Origin: Entomortierella parvispora
Lineage: Eukaryota > Mortierellomycota > Mortierellomycetes > Mortierellales > Mortierellaceae
Reading direction: 5' to 3'
Assembly: GCA_963573315.1 (NCBI GenBank)
Contig: OY752141.1
Span: forward strand, 3,720,001 to 3,784,000
Length of the DNA stretch: 64,000 bases
The notes beneath the pieces are model-generated. The model ran no database searches and was not told the origin of the DNA. It saw nothing but the letters and a program-made list of their open reading frames with translations. Both the position numbers and the translations under genes were made by a program. Positions within the stretch are counted from its first letter, which is position 1; every line of letters begins with the position of its first letter. This document shows, piece by piece, positions 1 through 10,100 of the stretch.

Positions 1-72
1 TGTCCGAATTCGTAATTGACTCAAAAGAATTGGGCCTTTTTTTTCCCCCCCTTGTTTTCATATCTGCTTTAG

Positions 73-1529
73 CTTCATCATCAACCAGCAGTATTGGCGA
101 TGCTGATTTCAGTCCTTCACAGAGTGAAAATGGTCGTGGTTCGAGAAATTTCCAAAGAACGACTCGATATGGACGGGATGAGGTGGCGCAAGGGTCACAG
201 GATGTTGTTTTGCCCTCTTCCGTCTCCGACAATGCTGAAGTGGCCAAAGATCACGCGACCACATTAACCACAAGAACGATACCCGGATACCCACCAACCT
301 CCAAAGCAAAGCACGCACCTGCGCCTAAATCAATAGCCAAGCATGTCACCTCGCCCTCAAAAACCCCTCCTGCAAAGAGGGCGCGGCGTGACTCTACAAC
401 TGAACCCGGATCGAGAGCATCAGTGCCCGTATCAGAATCATCGGATACAACAGCAGGGTCAACACTCGCGAATGGAGAAATGAGCGACCCCGATTTTGAG
501 CCGGATACTTGCCTCCAGTGTATTAGGGCAAAGACTCGATGCCATGGCAGTCAGAAAACAAGAAAGAATACCTGGTCTCGGTGTGTACGATGTGTTCGAC
601 ATGGAATCCGATGTGATCCTGTGGTCGCTGCAGTGGCCTATGCATTGGACCCTACGCTACCACCGATGCCCCCGAAAACTCCAAGCGCCACAGGATCAGA
701 GGCCCACAATGTCGCTCTTCAGGCTGGCTCTATGCAAGATGATGAACCTGAGGACACTATTTCAGTTGCTGCTACCGCGATATCACCTTCAGTCCTCTCT
801 TCCGAATCAATTGCAAGCTTATGTTCGGCCAGCGCTGGATCCATGGACAATCGCAAACCATGCAGCAGTTGCAAGACGTCTCGCGTCCGATGCGAATATC
901 TGAACAGAAATGACGATAACAGCAAGAATCTGTGTCGACGATGCGTAAAGCTTCACTTGATCTGCGTTTCCAACAGTCGGAATAGGGCCACAAGCTCAGA
1001 CCCATCCGAGATCTTGGCTCCTGTTGATCTAGAAAAGATCAAGGAGGAACTTTTGAGAGCTGATAGTCCTTTGGCTCTTTCAGGAGGCCCAGATCCTCGA
1101 GATCGGTTACCAGCTGCGGTCGTGGCGGCTGCTGGTCCACTTTTGTCAAACAACCTGAACGGCGAAAATGACCAGATTGGTAAAAAGCGTCAATTGGCGT
1201 TCCCAGATGGAATCTCCAAGGCCAATATTCTGCAGCATAGACCTCGACGCGCTGCCGCTCCTGCCACCGTTGCCGCTGGCTCTTCTTCGACTTCAAGAAC
1301 TACTACATTGGCGACTACAACGCGAGCAGGCCGCCGCTCAAAGTCGGTCTCGGGCTCGTCGATAGACGCAAGCCTACATCCTGGACGCAAAGAAGCCACC
1401 AATGTTACGACGAGGGCTGCAGTCCCTGATACCAGAGCTAAAGGCACAAATCCAGATGGCGATGTTGACATCTCTGTCTTGGCCGTGACAGGAGAGACTG
1501 ACGAGACCATTCCTTCTACTGGAAATTGA
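73..1529 (+). CDS. Twin Zn2Cys6-type zinc-cluster protein, 5' partial
   Basis: This is the last exon of a gene that starts left of the window. A pyrimidine-rich stretch ending in TTTAG at 68-72 looks like an intron acceptor, so the exon is taken from 73; the stop is at 1527-1529. The protein has two fungal-type zinc clusters. The first (from about 510) has spacing C-x2-C-x6-C-x13-C-x2-C-x6-C, and the second (from about 861) has the same spacing, including the 13-residue loop. Proteins with this fold are usually nuclear DNA-binding regulators. The rest is Ser/Thr/Pro- and Ala-rich low complexity with basic patches and no recognised fungal transcription-factor middle domain. An AATAAA lies near 1607. 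The DNA target is unknown. The zinc-cluster reading is good; a role as a transcription factor is inferred. Confidence 0.72.
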
Positions 1530-1897
1530 TTTTTTTCATTCTTCTTTTCTTCTCCCTGCCTTGAACAGTTGTTCGACTTTTCACAGAACAGTTGGTATCC
1601 AGAGGAAATAAACCAAGATCATTTTCTTTCATTTGTTTGCAGTTCCATTTTTTATAATTTATTGTAACCTGGAAGAGGGTTTTATGGATTCGGTTTGGAT
1701 GTTGTAGTTGGCCTAGTCCATGGTCCTGCCTTTTTTAAATATCTGTTGCTTTGCCAATGGTTGTGGCAAGCGGGTTGTATAAGAGTTGAGAGAGAGGTCG
1801 CAGATTCGTGGGTGGGGGGGGGGGGGGGGGGGAGCATTGTAACTTTTGACATAGGGGTCAAATTCGCTGATATAAGGGAAAAAAACAAATGTCCCGT
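1530..1897. other. Intergenic region between convergent genes
   Basis: This is 3' flanking DNA of the zinc-cluster gene (+) and of NDUFB7 (-). It holds a poly(A) signal near 1607 and a run of 19 G at 1814-1832. I see no gene here. Confidence 0.6.
1814..1832 (+). repeat. Poly-G run (19 nt)
   Basis: An uninterrupted run of G follows GTGGGT. It sits between two convergent gene ends. Such runs can form G-quadruplexes and are prone to length errors, so the exact length in the genome is uncertain. Confidence 0.9.
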
Positions 1898-2728
1898 CTA
1901 TTCGTCAGCGGCAGCGCGCTTCTTCTCCTCTGCCTCCTTCATGCGACGGAGGTAACTGTTACCAAGACAAAGGTGAAAATATTCAGAGTTAGTGTACCAT
2001 TGAATAATGTCCTTTTTTCTTTCCTCGTTTCCGACGTATATCCTCAAGTAAATTCCTGATCGGGGCGTCGTAATTGTTATTGAGTGCCGGGATATGTCTG
2101 CCACTGGTCTTCACGTCCTTTTCTCCAGAAGAAAAAAAGTCGGTCCAGAGTTGTATTTTCAATAGTGGAGGTGTTGAACGAGTTGTTCAAGTCTAACATC
2201 GGATCCGGTGAGGCTTGATAACTGCCCAATTCCAGGGAGGGACCAAAAATGCAATCTCTCAAAGAATAAAGCGGGTAGATGGTGACAGGTGGTTGTTCCT
2301 TGCCCATGTTTCCAAGATTTTGCATCTTGGACAAAGAGATTGAGCTGGAGAGAGGAACGCGTTCCAGTTTGAATCATAGCCTCTACTTGCTTGTCCTCCA
2401 TGTCCATTTTCGCTGCCGTGTCATTCCCCGGCTCATCCTTTGAATCCAGTCCTCCTGTGTCCCATTTCCTTTGCTGATTCGTCGCAGACAAAAAAAAAAA
2501 AAAAAAAAGCAAATCGGATCATGCGATGGAAGAGAAGGGGGAGAAAGGAAAAGAGACTTACTCATCGTATTGGCACTTCTCATAGTCGTGGCGCAAGTCC
2601 TGGCACTTGAAAGGCAAGTAGTAGGTCTCGGACCGGCACTTGTTCAAGGGGATCAACAAGTGCGCGCAGAAATCGCGGTATCCAAGAGGCAGACGGGCAT
2701 CCTGCATCTCCTTCTGTGTGGCGGTCAT
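1898..2728 (-). CDS. NDUFB7: NADH:ubiquinone oxidoreductase subunit NDUFB7 (B18)
   Basis: This is a small accessory subunit of mitochondrial complex I, imported into the intermembrane space through its twin CX9C (CHCH) motif. Exons on the minus strand are 2728-2562 and 1955-1898, giving 74 residues. Cys21/Cys31 and Cys42/Cys52 form the two C-x9-C pairs. The joined sequence across the intron reads CQYDDYLRRMKE, matching the HRDYVMRMKE region of animal NDUFB7 and fixing the splice (donor GTAAGT, acceptor ACAG). The ATG at 2728 gives the usual fungal length. The intron (1956-2561, 606 bp) is far longer than others here. A neighbour on the same strand is the Myb protein, whose stop is 261 bp upstream of this start. 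Identification is strong; the long intron could hide an extra untranslated or alternative exon. Confidence 0.9.
1956..2561 (-). other. Unusually long intron of NDUFB7
   Basis: The 606-bp intron lies between exons that rejoin a perfectly conserved family segment. It includes a near-uninterrupted A run around 2490-2508 (a T run in the transcript) and no ORF with recognisable similarity. Confidence 0.75.
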
Positions 2729-2989
2729 GGCTGATGTGAAATGGGCGTGGGGGAGGGTGGTGGTGGGGTGATGGAAGAGTCGAGATGGAAAAAGAGAACA
2801 GGTCGGCCTTTTCGTGATGGTCGATTCGCTCCACTCCGGACAGATCTCTCCCTCTTGTCCGACAGTCCGAAATTCAGAGGCTGGTTGGTTGCCCTGGACC
2901 GCATCGGTGGCTTGGGTGCCACCAAAAATCAAAGCTGCTACGTCACTTTTTTTTTTTTTCTTTTTTTTTGTACAGTTCTGCTTCTAGGA

Positions 2990-5047
2990 CTATGGTAAGG
3001 CAGCAGAAACGCCAGCATCTTTGATGTCCTCGCCTTCTCTCTTGTCGCCACCTGTCTCGACGATCGGCTTGTGCAATTCAGACCACCGTAACCGGCATTG
3101 CCATTGGTCCTTGCCAACGAATTGCATTGCTACTCCGGCCCAGTTTTTGCGACCTAGATCGTCCACAGCCTTCTTGAGAGATAGATCCTCCTCCTCTGTC
3201 CATTGTGACGACAGTATCCGGCTCTTGAACGAGGTCTCGTACGTGTCCTTGCACTTTTCAGGAGTCCAGCTTCGGCCTGGCATCGCCTTTGCAAGCTTTT
3301 GCCAGTCAGGAGTAAATGGGACTGATGTATCAGAAGACTGCTCCTCCAACCCAAAACGGAGGCGGTGTTCGTTTTCCTGAGCGTCGATTTTGGCCATGAG
3401 GGCGTCGTAATCCTCTGGTGAGACATGCTGGCCCCGGATTCTAATCATCTGGTACTTGTGACACAGACTCTTTGAGTTGCGGTGAGGCAGGTATAATTCC
3501 GAGACCTTTTTCCAATGTCGTCCAACTTCTTGAACGGCCTTCTCCAACAGCTGGACCTCTTCGTCTGTCCAAGGCCCGTGAAGTCCTTTGTTTCCTCGGG
3601 AAAGCTTGAGATAATAATGGTGATGCTTGTACTGCTCGGCCGAGATACCCATCGCCATTTTCCGGGTCACTTTATGCCAATCGATCCTTCCAGCCGCACC
3701 CTTGCATTCCTCTGCGACTTTCCATAACTGATCCGATTCTTCTGGCTTCCAGACTACAGTATTGTAGGTGCTCATTTCCTGAGCAAGGGCCAGCACTTGG
3801 GTTGAGTGCTTTTCTGGGTTCCTCTTATCAAACTTTTCGGTGGCCTTTTCGAAATACGCCTGGCACTGATCTGGCGTCCGTCTGTACAACGACTCCGAGA
3901 CACTCTTCCAGTCTGATCCCATCTTGAGCCACAGTCGCCAGAAATTACCCCGTTCAGCTTTATACCATGCCCTCACCTTGGGCTTATGATCCTTCATGTC
4001 CAAACTCAACCATTTCTCCCGGCAACTCTCGGGCGAGTGTCGCTCCTGCCCCAACGCCTCAGAGAGTGCTTTCCAATTGGAGGTGCCATTCTTCAAAACG
4101 TGCTGGATCAAAGCTGTTTCATCGTCCACGGTCCAGACATGAGCGGGTTTCCTCTGGAGTCGATAGTACTGGTGTCGCAATTGCTCCGTCGTGACCTTGG
4201 CCATGTCTTTTCCTCCAAGTCGAATCATGAATCCTCTCAAGATTACCTTCCAGTCCTCCTCTCCATGTTCCGCCACCAACTCCAGCAAGACTCTGGATTG
4301 AATTTGGTCAAACTGTCGGTTCCGGCCTCGAGTCTTTGGCCTAACCAATGATCGCCACTTCATTTGACAACTCGTGCTGAGAATCCCGATCTCCTTTCCA
4401 ATGTCGACCCAGGATTTGCCTTGTCCAACAAGGTTATCCAACTGTGCGAGCTTTTCTGGAGTCCAAAAATCATACAAAGAAGGGTCGAGCAAGGACATGA
4501 ACCGCCGATGACAACTCCGTTGTGGCCGTGCTACCTTTGAGGCAATCATTCCCCAGGACTCGCCTGCGGTCCGAAGGCGAACAATCTCTGCGTCCATCTC
4601 TGGCGTGAATTCTGGTCGTTTCTTGAAGATCCGCTTCTTACCCGAAGGAAAGAAGTCGTCTGATTCAAAACCGCTATCGCTTTCGCTTTCGCTGTCCGTC
4701 GCCCGATCGTCATAAAAGTCGGCATCCTGGCCCACGTCCTGATCGGTGGAGGAAATAGATGTATCAGGCACAGCGGCGGCCGCTGGCGTCAAGTGCGTGG
4801 ATTTAGGTGATGTGGAAGACGAAGAGAGTGTTGAAAGCCGACGCAGCTGTCGCTGTTGCTGTGGTTGTTGCCTAGCTGGTGATGCATGGAGTGCAGAGGT
4901 GTGGGAGGCGGAAGAGGTGAATCGGTTGACTGGCTGATTCGACGTTCCTGGCAACAACAAGAGCCGACCGGATCCGATGCGCTGGCACGAGTTTTTTGAA
5001 AACACACACCGCAAGCGACCGGCAGCAGCGAGGAGAGAAGACGACAT
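2990..5047 (-). CDS. Multi-Myb/SANT repeat protein with presequence-like N-terminus
   Basis: This single-exon gene encodes 685 residues from the ATG at 5047 (the frame upstream has only a GTG). I count about nine Myb/SANT-like repeats from roughly residue 136 to 648, recognised by spaced tryptophans and W(T/K)xEE(x)xLxxxV patterns. The strongest are near residues 194-234, 304-351, 461-502 and 605-648; the fifth and eighth are degenerate. The first ~90 residues have no Asp or Glu, many Arg, Ser, Ala and Leu, and resemble a mitochondrial targeting sequence. An acidic linker with a DSESESDS run follows, then a Lys/Arg patch. Myb repeats bind nucleic acid or histone tails. Mitochondrial location is inferred from composition only. 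It shares a 211-bp divergent promoter with IMP2. SNAPC4 also has several Myb repeats but a different layout. Confidence 0.8.
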   Translation of the reverse strand: MSSSLLAAAGRLRCVFSKNSCQRIGSGRLLLLPGTSNQPVNRFTSSASHTSALHASPARQQPQQQRQLRRLSTLSSSSTSPKSTHLTPAAAAVPDTSISSTDQDVGQDADFYDDRATDSESESDSGFESDDFFPSGKKRIFKKRPEFTPEMDAEIVRLRTAGESWGMIASKVARPQRSCHRRFMSLLDPSLYDFWTPEKLAQLDNLVGQGKSWVDIGKEIGILSTSCQMKWRSLVRPKTRGRNRQFDQIQSRVLLELVAEHGEEDWKVILRGFMIRLGGKDMAKVTTEQLRHQYYRLQRKPAHVWTVDDETALIQHVLKNGTSNWKALSEALGQERHSPESCREKWLSLDMKDHKPKVRAWYKAERGNFWRLWLKMGSDWKSVSESLYRRTPDQCQAYFEKATEKFDKRNPEKHSTQVLALAQEMSTYNTVVWKPEESDQLWKVAEECKGAAGRIDWHKVTRKMAMGISAEQYKHHHYYLKLSRGNKGLHGPWTDEEVQLLEKAVQEVGRHWKKVSELYLPHRNSKSLCHKYQMIRIRGQHVSPEDYDALMAKIDAQENEHRLRFGLEEQSSDTSVPFTPDWQKLAKAMPGRSWTPEKCKDTYETSFKSRILSSQWTEEEDLSLKKAVDDLGRKNWAGVAMQFVGKDQWQCRLRWSELHKPIVETGGDKREGEDIKDAGVSAALP

Positions 5048-5258
5048 TGTCGAGATCTTTGGAAAGTGCTCCACTGGGGATCAATGGCGGTTGTGGAGGA
5101 GGACGAAGGTAGGGCAATGGCCCTTGACCTTGCTGATCACCGCAAGTGAAAACAGGAATGGGATGTCCACGTGACCATGTGACTGTCCTGTTCCTCATTT
5201 GGCATTCGCCACCAACGGAGCACAAAGTGCATCCTCCCGCTCACCATCAATACCATCA
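5048..5258. promoter_or_regulatory. Bidirectional promoter: multi-Myb gene / IMP2
   Basis: Only 211 bp separate the two divergent start codons, so 5' leaders and core promoters must overlap. No TATA box is obvious. CACGTGACCATGTGAC at about 5168-5183 is an E-box (CACGTG) followed by a second CATGTG half. Confidence 0.55.
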
Positions 5259-6111
5259 ATGTCATTCTTCCAAGGGTTCCGTCATTACCTTTGGGCGACC
5301 CTGCCATGGGTGCCTGTTGGAATCTTTTTCACAGAGCACGGCTACAGTCTTGGCACTGTCAATGGACGGTCAATGCAGGCATGTACAATGACGAAGAGGA
5401 ACCAACTCCCAAAAAAACACTCGGAAGCAGAAGTTCAAAAAAGTTTCTCTGCTTACTCGTCCTTACTTTTTCTTTTCAACCTTCCCACCTCCAGCCATCT
5501 TTGAACCCTGATAGTAATCAATTGCAAAAGGATGTGGTGATATTTAACCGATGGAAGGTTGCCAACTTCCAATACCATATTGGCGATGTTGTCTCTTACA
5601 GGTAAAGGATACTGGAGAGGCGCCAAAGAAGAGTCGCAGAAAAAAAGGGGATCATTTTGTTTACTTTTTCGATTTCTTTTGCTGGCAGACGACCAGATGA
5701 GCCCGAAAGGGTCGTCATCAAGAGGATAGTGGCGCTAGAGGGCGATGTGGTTCGGACAAGAAAACCCTACCCCGACAGACAGATTCGAGTGCCTCCAGGA
5801 CATTGTTGGGTTGAAGGAGACGAGATGTTTCACAGCACGGACAGTAACCACTATGGACCTGTAAGCTCTTGCTTCTTCCTGAACCTGGATGTAATGTTGA
5901 AAAAGCGAGATCGCAATGGCGGCTAACACTCTGGGCAACATTATCTGTACTTTTTAACAAGGTGCCACTTGGTCTCTTGCAAAGAAAAGCTGAATATATC
6001 ATATACCCGTTCAATCGAATTGGAAGGATCCCAGACAAGCCAAGAACGTCCAGAGTGCAGTATGCACCGGGTCACAAGATTTATAATAGATTGGACGATA
6101 TTGAAGAATGA
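5259..6111 (+). CDS. IMP2: Mitochondrial inner membrane protease subunit 2
   Basis: This is a type I signal peptidase-like serine protease (S26) that cleaves sorting signals of intermembrane-space proteins, partnered by IMP1. Exons 5259-5378, 5495-5601, 5689-5860 and 5962-6111 give 182 residues, close to human IMMP2L (175). The catalytic Ser lies in GRSMQPSLNP, which is formed across the first splice, and the general-base Lys in VIKRIVALEGD. A hydrophobic N-terminal segment (LPWVPVGIFF) anchors it. The C-terminal box DSNHYGPVPLGLL is also typical. To keep the conserved motif, the first intron (5379-5494) must use a GC donor (CAG|GCATGT) with a normal CAG acceptor. AATAAA follows at about 6131. 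Confidence 0.93.
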
Positions 6112-6392
6112 CACTTATCCGCCGAAAACAAATAAATGTTGTCTTGGGTGGTCAAGCCTAGTGGCTAGTTTTGATCCAACGTTTGCTTGAGCTAATGTTT
6201 GGGATCGCGCGACCTGCACGCGTTCCCGTGGTCAATGCTGCACCAGGAATGGATGAGCGCCGCTGCAGCTGCCAAGACTGATCTGATTGAGCTGTTAAGG
6301 GTTCTAGGCGCAATTCTTGGCACGTTTTCTAGGCGTTGCTCACTTTGCTCTCGTTCGTTTCCTCTGTTCATCACATTCATCAACTCATCACC

Positions 6393-7020
6393 ATGCATCC
6401 TGCTGCTGCGTACTCTGGCGGATTCTTCGGCCTGGTATGGCATGGCCTGGTCGACCAGTCAACTTGAACCACCCTCTTCCATCACGCTTACCGTCTCTTG
6501 CTTGGTGTCCGTCTCACTCATCTCCATAGGTCATCCTCATCCTCGACTTCATTGCCATCTTCGAGGTCCTCAACTCGACTCGTTCAGTTGTTTCCAAGCT
6601 TCTCTGTAAGAGTGCTCGAATCTGCTCTCTATGTTTGAGTGAATGAAAAGCCCTTTCGGGATCAAAGACACACTAACAGCGATCACTTTTTTTTTTCTTG
6701 GAAATTAGGGTCCCTCCTCATCTTCTTGTTCCCTATCTTTGGACTGGTCATCTACTTGTAAGTACTGTACTTTAGGGCTGGTGATTTTAAGACTGTGTCG
6801 ACTGCCCGCAGCAACAGCAATCTTTTCCGAGGAGAAGGCGTTCATGGGAACGCTTTTTTTTTTATTTTTCTTTTTTCTTTTTTTTTTGCTCTCGAGCGGC
6901 GAGGCAGAGTTCACTAATTTTTTTGTTTACATTCTCTGTCGTGAATTGCCTGCGCCCGACACCTGCAGCTGCTTCGGTGACCGTGAGCACTACCAACTGG
7001 GATACGAGTCAATTGCCTAG
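6393..7020 (+). CDS. Small PLDc_N-like two-pass membrane protein (72 aa)
   Basis: This four-exon gene is too short to stand out as an ORF: 6393-6434, 6530-6605, 6709-6757 and 6969-7020. All phases agree and give 72 residues. The product has two hydrophobic segments: VILILDFIAIFEVL, and LLWSLLIFLFPIFGLVIYF followed by FGDRE. The pattern (hydrophobic helix, short polar loop, KLLW, second helix with LFPIFGLVIY) matches the PLDc_N / cardiolipin synthase N-terminal membrane module, usually fused to larger enzymes or found alone in bacteria. The C-terminus is YESIA. AATAAA occurs near 7046. Its role is unknown. It converges with the tectonin gene (146 bp between stops). Confidence 0.75.
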
Positions 7021-7166
7021 TCTACGAAAATATCGACAAATCCTTGAAATAAATAGATCTTCGATCATCCACCTACTGGAAAGACTCTAGAGGATTTTAT
7101 TAAAACTTTTTTTTTCAAGTTATCAATGGCGTAGCACAGCCATTTGTTCTCAAGATAGAAATGGGA

Positions 7167-10100
7167 TCATAGGATGGTACAACACTTGGATTTGTGGACA
7201 TCAGGATCATAGTGATACACTCGATCGTCTGACACAGTGGGCACGCCCGTCCATTGACCATGCTCGTCCTCTCCTTGGATACCAGTCCGTGTGGTAGGAG
7301 GGCTATTTGGATTGTACACATTGATGGTCCGATTGCGGAGACCACCGCTGCCGTCAATGCTGTTGCTGTTGACACCGACGCCAGTGGCGTTCAAATAACC
7401 CTGCAGATGAGCAGAAGAATACGAGGGGCGAGTGCCTGTGGCGCCAGGCTCGTCTAATTGAGAGTACAAGGGCATCTTTTCAGGTTCGTTGTTGAACCGT
7501 GGCTGTCCTTCTGATGTAGATCCTCCTCCTGCTGCTGCAGGCTGTTGCTGGAGATATTGCTGCGGCTGTGAATACGATTGAAAAGTCTGATCAGCGTTGT
7601 TTTCTGGTACCGTCTTCTGGTTATAGAATCCTTGAGTGCCGAGAATGTCCTGGGCAATGGCTGGCTCGCTTCTTAGTCGGGTTAATCTCAAATACTCTTG
7701 CTGTTGGAGCATCAATATGTCGGATGAGTTGCTCGACCGATGAGAAGATAGTCCGCTTGCTTGTTGAAACTGTTGCAAGTCTTGATCCGATTGTGTGTTG
7801 TGCTGGTACTGCTGCTGTTGCTGTACCCACGGTTGAAGGGGTGGGTCCAAACTGTGATCTGTCGAGTAGGACGTCCTAGGATCTGACAGGGATGGCACTG
7901 AAGAGTCGTAGCTGTTGTAGTAGTCGTTGTTGTTTCTGTTGTAGGCTGGAGTGGAGGCAAACCCTCCCTTTTTATCATCTTCTGAAGTGATTCGATCACT
8001 GTTCCAGATGGCCAAGCCCTCATGTCGACTCTCCATGTTACCATTGCCCCCCGCAGTATTCTCCTCGGCAATATTCACATCCCTGTACGAGTTGACACCT
8101 GCAGTATTCATATTCGAGGCTTGACGAACACCAAGGGGCCATTCAGACTTTGCTGGCTCAAACGACGAATTAGCGACTGCCTGATTTTTGACTTGGCCCG
8201 TAGATTGTACTTTGTGGATATGTGATGCCACGTTGTTATCCTGATCCTGTTGATATTCCACACCGTGTATAGGGATAGAATCAGGATCATCTCTGACCTC
8301 TTCCTCGCTAAGGTTTGCTCTGCCTGCGTCTCTTCCCTGAACCATCTTTTCTGCCAAGGAACGCCCGTGTATTCTTTGGGCTGGCTGCAGGTCCATTGAG
8401 TCCAAAAAATCATCATTTGATGCAGAGGATATTGGTATACTTCCACTTGCTTTCGCCCCCATACCCTCCGCTCTGAGCGCTTGAACTGGTCCTTGTTGTG
8501 AATTTCGCAGTGACAAGGCCGGAATTGTCGTAGATGTGAACGAGAATGATGACGATGCAGAAGGTACTGAAGACTCAGGAGGCGCTTGGGCCATGTCGTT
8601 TTGTGTGACAATGGAGGACGTTTTAGAAGATGAGGGTCGAGAACTGGTGGTTGAATATGGATTACCACCAACGGGGAAGTTAGATTCTGGAGAAATATCC
8701 CCGGCTGATCCGATTGTGGCAATGGGCTTTGCTGTGAAATATGACCCTTCTTCAGCAGACAACAAGTCAATTTAGAGTTAGTACACAGTCGCGACATCGC
8801 GCCACAGGGGCGCGTACACGATTCTTTTGTCCCAAAGTACCTGGATTATTGTATCGCGTTTGAATCCTCAGTGGCGTTGTGTCTGTCGCAGTTGGCGGTG
8901 CCGACGCTGATAGTCGCGGGGAATAGTCAGAGAGGATTGGCGATTTTGAGGACTCGCGTTGATATCTGATGGTCGAGGCAAGGTCGGACGCGTAGCTTCG
9001 TTTGGTGCTCAATTGCGAGTCCGATCTGTCAAGTTTCTGTCGTTCCTTAAAAGAATTGGAACGCGCTTGCAAGATAGCACTCTTCAAATAGGGACTTGAA
9101 GGCGAGGATGGTGGGTCTTTGCTGGTATCTCGGACCACTTTATCAGTCGCGGCCATTTCAAAAAGTTCCCGAGGAGATGGCATGGCTCGTTTCGAGATGG
9201 CCTGTTCTCTCGGCGTTGAGGGGACCCCAATTCCGTTGGGCGCTTGTGGGGAGCTGGGTGTGGCGGGTTCGTCTTCCTTTTTGGTATCTCTGTTCAATTT
9301 TACTCCTCGACTAGAGACCCTTCGTGGAATAGTGGGCACCGTGCATTCAAGCTGACAACCAAACAGGTCGCCATCACCGTCTATGCCCAAGACATAGCCA
9401 TCTGTTCCTACGCCCAAGGTCACAAGTTTGGCACCTCCACCTAAACAGATCCAGTTGTGATGACGAAATCGGTATGCATGTCCATCCCGGGCTACACCAA
9501 CAACGTAATCCGCCATGGATAGCGTACAGCTGACCATGTGTAAACGAGTTCCAGGGCCCGTGCCCGGCAGTGCAGACCAGATTGGTGGATGTGACGCCGA
9601 GGGGTGCGTCTTTAGGCGAAAGACTATCCCAGTAGTTGCATCAGTTGCTAGTACAAGGTTGTCGCGTCCAACAGCGATCTGACTGAACTTTGGAGTATCA
9701 TATCCGGCGCCTGAAGTGACTGAGAACTCTAGCTGTACAAACCGATCTGATGTGCCGTAGTAAATATCGCCATCTTCAGTCAGGCCCCAGATTTGAGAGA
9801 TGGATGCAACGCTAGTGGGTTAAAGTTGACCAAGGTTAGCTTGCAGGTCTGAATATCATCTTTCAGAACGGGATCAGGCTCCTCAATAAACTTGCCTGAC
9901 ACACTTCCAAAAATGACCGAGGTCGATCCAGATGACATCCTTTTCGTAGTCGGCGTGATCATGGGGTGCGATTAGATACCAGGCTTTGAAAGACCCATCT
10001 AGCCGCACGACTGTGCCATCGGTGGCAGCCGAGACCAGCATGGTAGATTCGCAGTCCTCATCTTCGGCTCCAATGTCAAGGCTTGGAGTTGTGGTGGCGG

